Source: an uncultured Methanomicrobiales archaeon
GTDB lineage: Archaea; Thermoplasmatota; Thermoplasmata; Methanomassiliicoccales; Methanomethylophilaceae
DNA: 6,178 nt
NCBI GenBank assembly: GCA_946528255.1
Contig: CAMMYR010000044.1
Location: forward strand, 1 to 6,178
Reading direction: 5' to 3'
Shown here: positions 4,885-6,178 of the stretch, piece after piece
Layout: each line of letters starts with the position of its first letter
How positions within the stretch are numbered: the first letter of the stretch is position 1
Program-made: the position numbers and the translations under genes
Notes under the pieces: generated by a model
Databases searched by the model: none
Told to the model about the DNA's origin: nothing
Seen by the model: the letters and a program-made list of their open reading frames with translations, nothing else

Positions 4885-6178
4885 ATGGCGAAGATGGGGG
4901 ATTACACACTGAAGGGGCTTAGCGACAGCAGGCTGCTGTACATGCGTAATCCCCCTAAATTCATGTACATATCGATACTGGTGATCATACTCGTGCTCAT
5001 GGGCATCGTGGTATGGTCCTGTGTCTCGATCAAGGCGGAGGAGGTGGAGAACACCGGTATCGTCGTCGATTCCGGCGTCAGCGCCATCTCCTCCGAGGTC
5101 AACGGCACCATCATCGCCGTGAACGTGGAGGAGGGGGACATCGTCGATTCCGGCGATGCCCTCATCCTCCTCGACGCAACGGTGGCCGAGACGGAGCTCA
5201 GGAGCTATCAGTCCAGCCTCGATCATTTCAAAAAGAGGGTCATACTGATAGACCGCTTCATCGATTCCGTGAACAAGGGGCAGCCCAATCCATTCGTGGA
5301 TATGGGGGATGAGAAGGAGTTCTACGAGCTGAGGCAGTCCTACGATAACGAGGTATCCCAGAACTCGTCCGCGGATCCCAGCGAGACCATCCGCCAGAAG
5401 TACCTGTCCAATCTGTATTCGCAGAAGGCGGACTACATGGGGAAGGTCAATTCCGCCGCGATGTACCAGGCGATCATCGATGCGGATACGATCAGGCGCG
5501 ATTGCGCGCTCGCTGCCGCAACCTCTGCGGCCAACGATTCTCCCAATCCCTTCGATGCCGGCACCCAGAAGGATTTCTACGAGATCTATGCGACCTACAA
5601 GAAGCAGTACGACAGCTTCATGGCCATCTCGCCTCCCGAGGGTGCGGAGTGGCAGGGCGATGCCTACAAGGCCCAGGGATACCAGCTCAAGGCCGCATTC
5701 GTCAACAGCATGTACACTCAGGTGGACAATCTCAACAAGGAGATAGAGCAGGCCAATTACTATACGGACATCGGAAAGAAGTCGGCAGAGCGCCTGACCT
5801 ACGCCGAAAGGATGATCAGCTCTCTGGAGAGGAACTCCGATGCCAACCCGTTCAACGCCTGGTCGGAATCCGCCGCAGAGGTGGAGTTCTACAACCTGTT
5901 CGAAACCTACCTGGTGGAGCTCAAGCAGGGCGGCATCGATGATAAGCTGCAGGCGGTATCGCTCAAGTACCTCACGTCGATGAACGGCGAGAGGAACAGC
6001 GCCAACAATCAGATACTCCAGCTGCAGGCCAACGTGAGCGCCTGCGAGGCCAATGTAGCCAAATACACGATCAAGGCCCCGGCCGGGGGCGCCGTCCATC
6101 TGGACGTCAACCTCCGCACCGGAGCCACGATGCAGGCGGGCGCCACGATCGGAACCATCAACAGCGGTTCCGACAAGG
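4885..6178 (+). CDS. HlyD/LcnD-type membrane fusion (adaptor) protein of the exporter (3' partial)
   Basis: The frame is open from the ATG at 4885 to the window end (431 residues, no stop). It should be the periplasmic or extracytoplasmic adaptor that works with the peptidase-ABC transporter. A short cytoplasmic N-terminus is followed by one membrane helix (about residues 27-48, MYISILVIILVLMGIVVW). The first half of a biotinyl/lipoyl-like domain lies at 58-99 (SEVNGTIIAVNVEEGD...G). A helical region of about 290 residues follows, then the second lipoyl half at 394-426 (YTIKAPAGGAV...GATMQAG). The beta-barrel domain normally following is beyond the edge. The helical part contains three copies of an NPF...FY motif unit. 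The start is supported by GAGGT at 4872. It lies one base after the small gene, so the two are surely co-translated. Family assignment is strong. Confidence 0.92.
   Translation, partial: MAKMGDYTLKGLSDSRLLYMRNPPKFMYISILVIILVLMGIVVWSCVSIKAEEVENTGIVVDSGVSAISSEVNGTIIAVNVEEGDIVDSGDALILLDATVAETELRSYQSSLDHFKKRVILIDRFIDSVNKGQPNPFVDMGDEKEFYELRQSYDNEVSQNSSADPSETIRQKYLSNLYSQKADYMGKVNSAAMYQAIIDADTIRRDCALAAATSAANDSPNPFDAGTQKDFYEIYATYKKQYDSFMAISPPEGAEWQGDAYKAQGYQLKAAFVNSMYTQVDNLNKEIEQANYYTDIGKKSAERLTYAERMISSLERNSDANPFNAWSESAAEVEFYNLFETYLVELKQGGIDDKLQAVSLKYLTSMNGERNSANNQILQLQANVSACEANVAKYTIKAPAGGAVHLDVNLRTGATMQAGATIGTINSGSDK
5206..6054 (+). repeat. Three-fold degenerate repeat in the HlyD-like helical region
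   Basis: NPF occurs at 5287, 5545 and 5845 (residues 135, 221, 321). Each is followed by an acidic or polar loop, then FYELRQSY, FYEIYATY or FYNLFETY (residues 146, 231, 335), and later by a YL/YQL...MY-type helix (QKYLSNLYSQ, QGYQLKAAFV, LKYLTSMNGE). The units are 86 and 100 residues apart and similar only at protein level. Confidence 0.75.

Noticed and set aside
4867..6099. Long minus-strand open frame of 410 codons opposite the HlyD-like gene
   Set aside because: It is rich in Leu, Gly, Arg, Val and His without recognisable domains, and mirrors codon bias of the + strand gene, which has clear family features.
1..6178. RNA genes, CRISPR arrays, insertion sequences or attachment sites
   Set aside because: Nearly all bases are in four coding genes, and no tRNA-like cloverleaf, spaced short repeats, transposase motifs or terminal inverted repeats were noticed.

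Overview
The window holds four protein-coding genes, all on the + strand and tightly packed. The first and last run off the window edges. Arginine codons are mostly AGG, isoleucine is often ATA, GC content is high except at two gene junctions, and all three visible stops are TGA. Two TATA-like boxes sit at the AT-rich junctions. Together with the BspA-type leucine-rich repeats and Listeria-Bacteroides (InlB B) repeats, this best fits a gut-type Methanomassiliicoccales archaeon (Methanomethylophilus-like). This placement is an inference from composition and gene content; a bacterial host is not excluded.

Region 1 (1-2183) is the C-terminal part of a surface adhesin-like protein. It has BspA-type leucine-rich repeats, then five InlB B-type repeats of about 72 residues, one C-terminal membrane helix and a short tail. 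The last 29 codons (from 2097) differ sharply in composition and codon use, so the original stop may have been a frame-shifted TGA at 2098-2100.

Region 2 (2180-6178) looks like an export operon. It encodes a peptidase-containing ABC transporter (C39 protease, six membrane helices and ATPase in one chain) with all catalytic and ATPase motifs intact. Next comes a small soluble protein that resembles the GyrI-like ligand-binding fold. The last gene is an HlyD/LcnD-type membrane fusion protein, open to the window end. Spacing is an 8-base overlap between the transporter and small gene, and a 1-base gap between the small gene and the HlyD gene, which indicates co-expression.

Working model: the transporter clips double-glycine leaders from a peptide substrate on the cytoplasmic side and exports it, with the HlyD-like protein as extracytoplasmic adaptor. 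The small protein is an accessory of unknown role. No convincing double-glycine substrate is encoded in the window, so the cargo should be sought just outside it. The upstream adhesin may be an independent gene, because the AT-rich junction at 2100-2160 could hold the promoter of the export operon.
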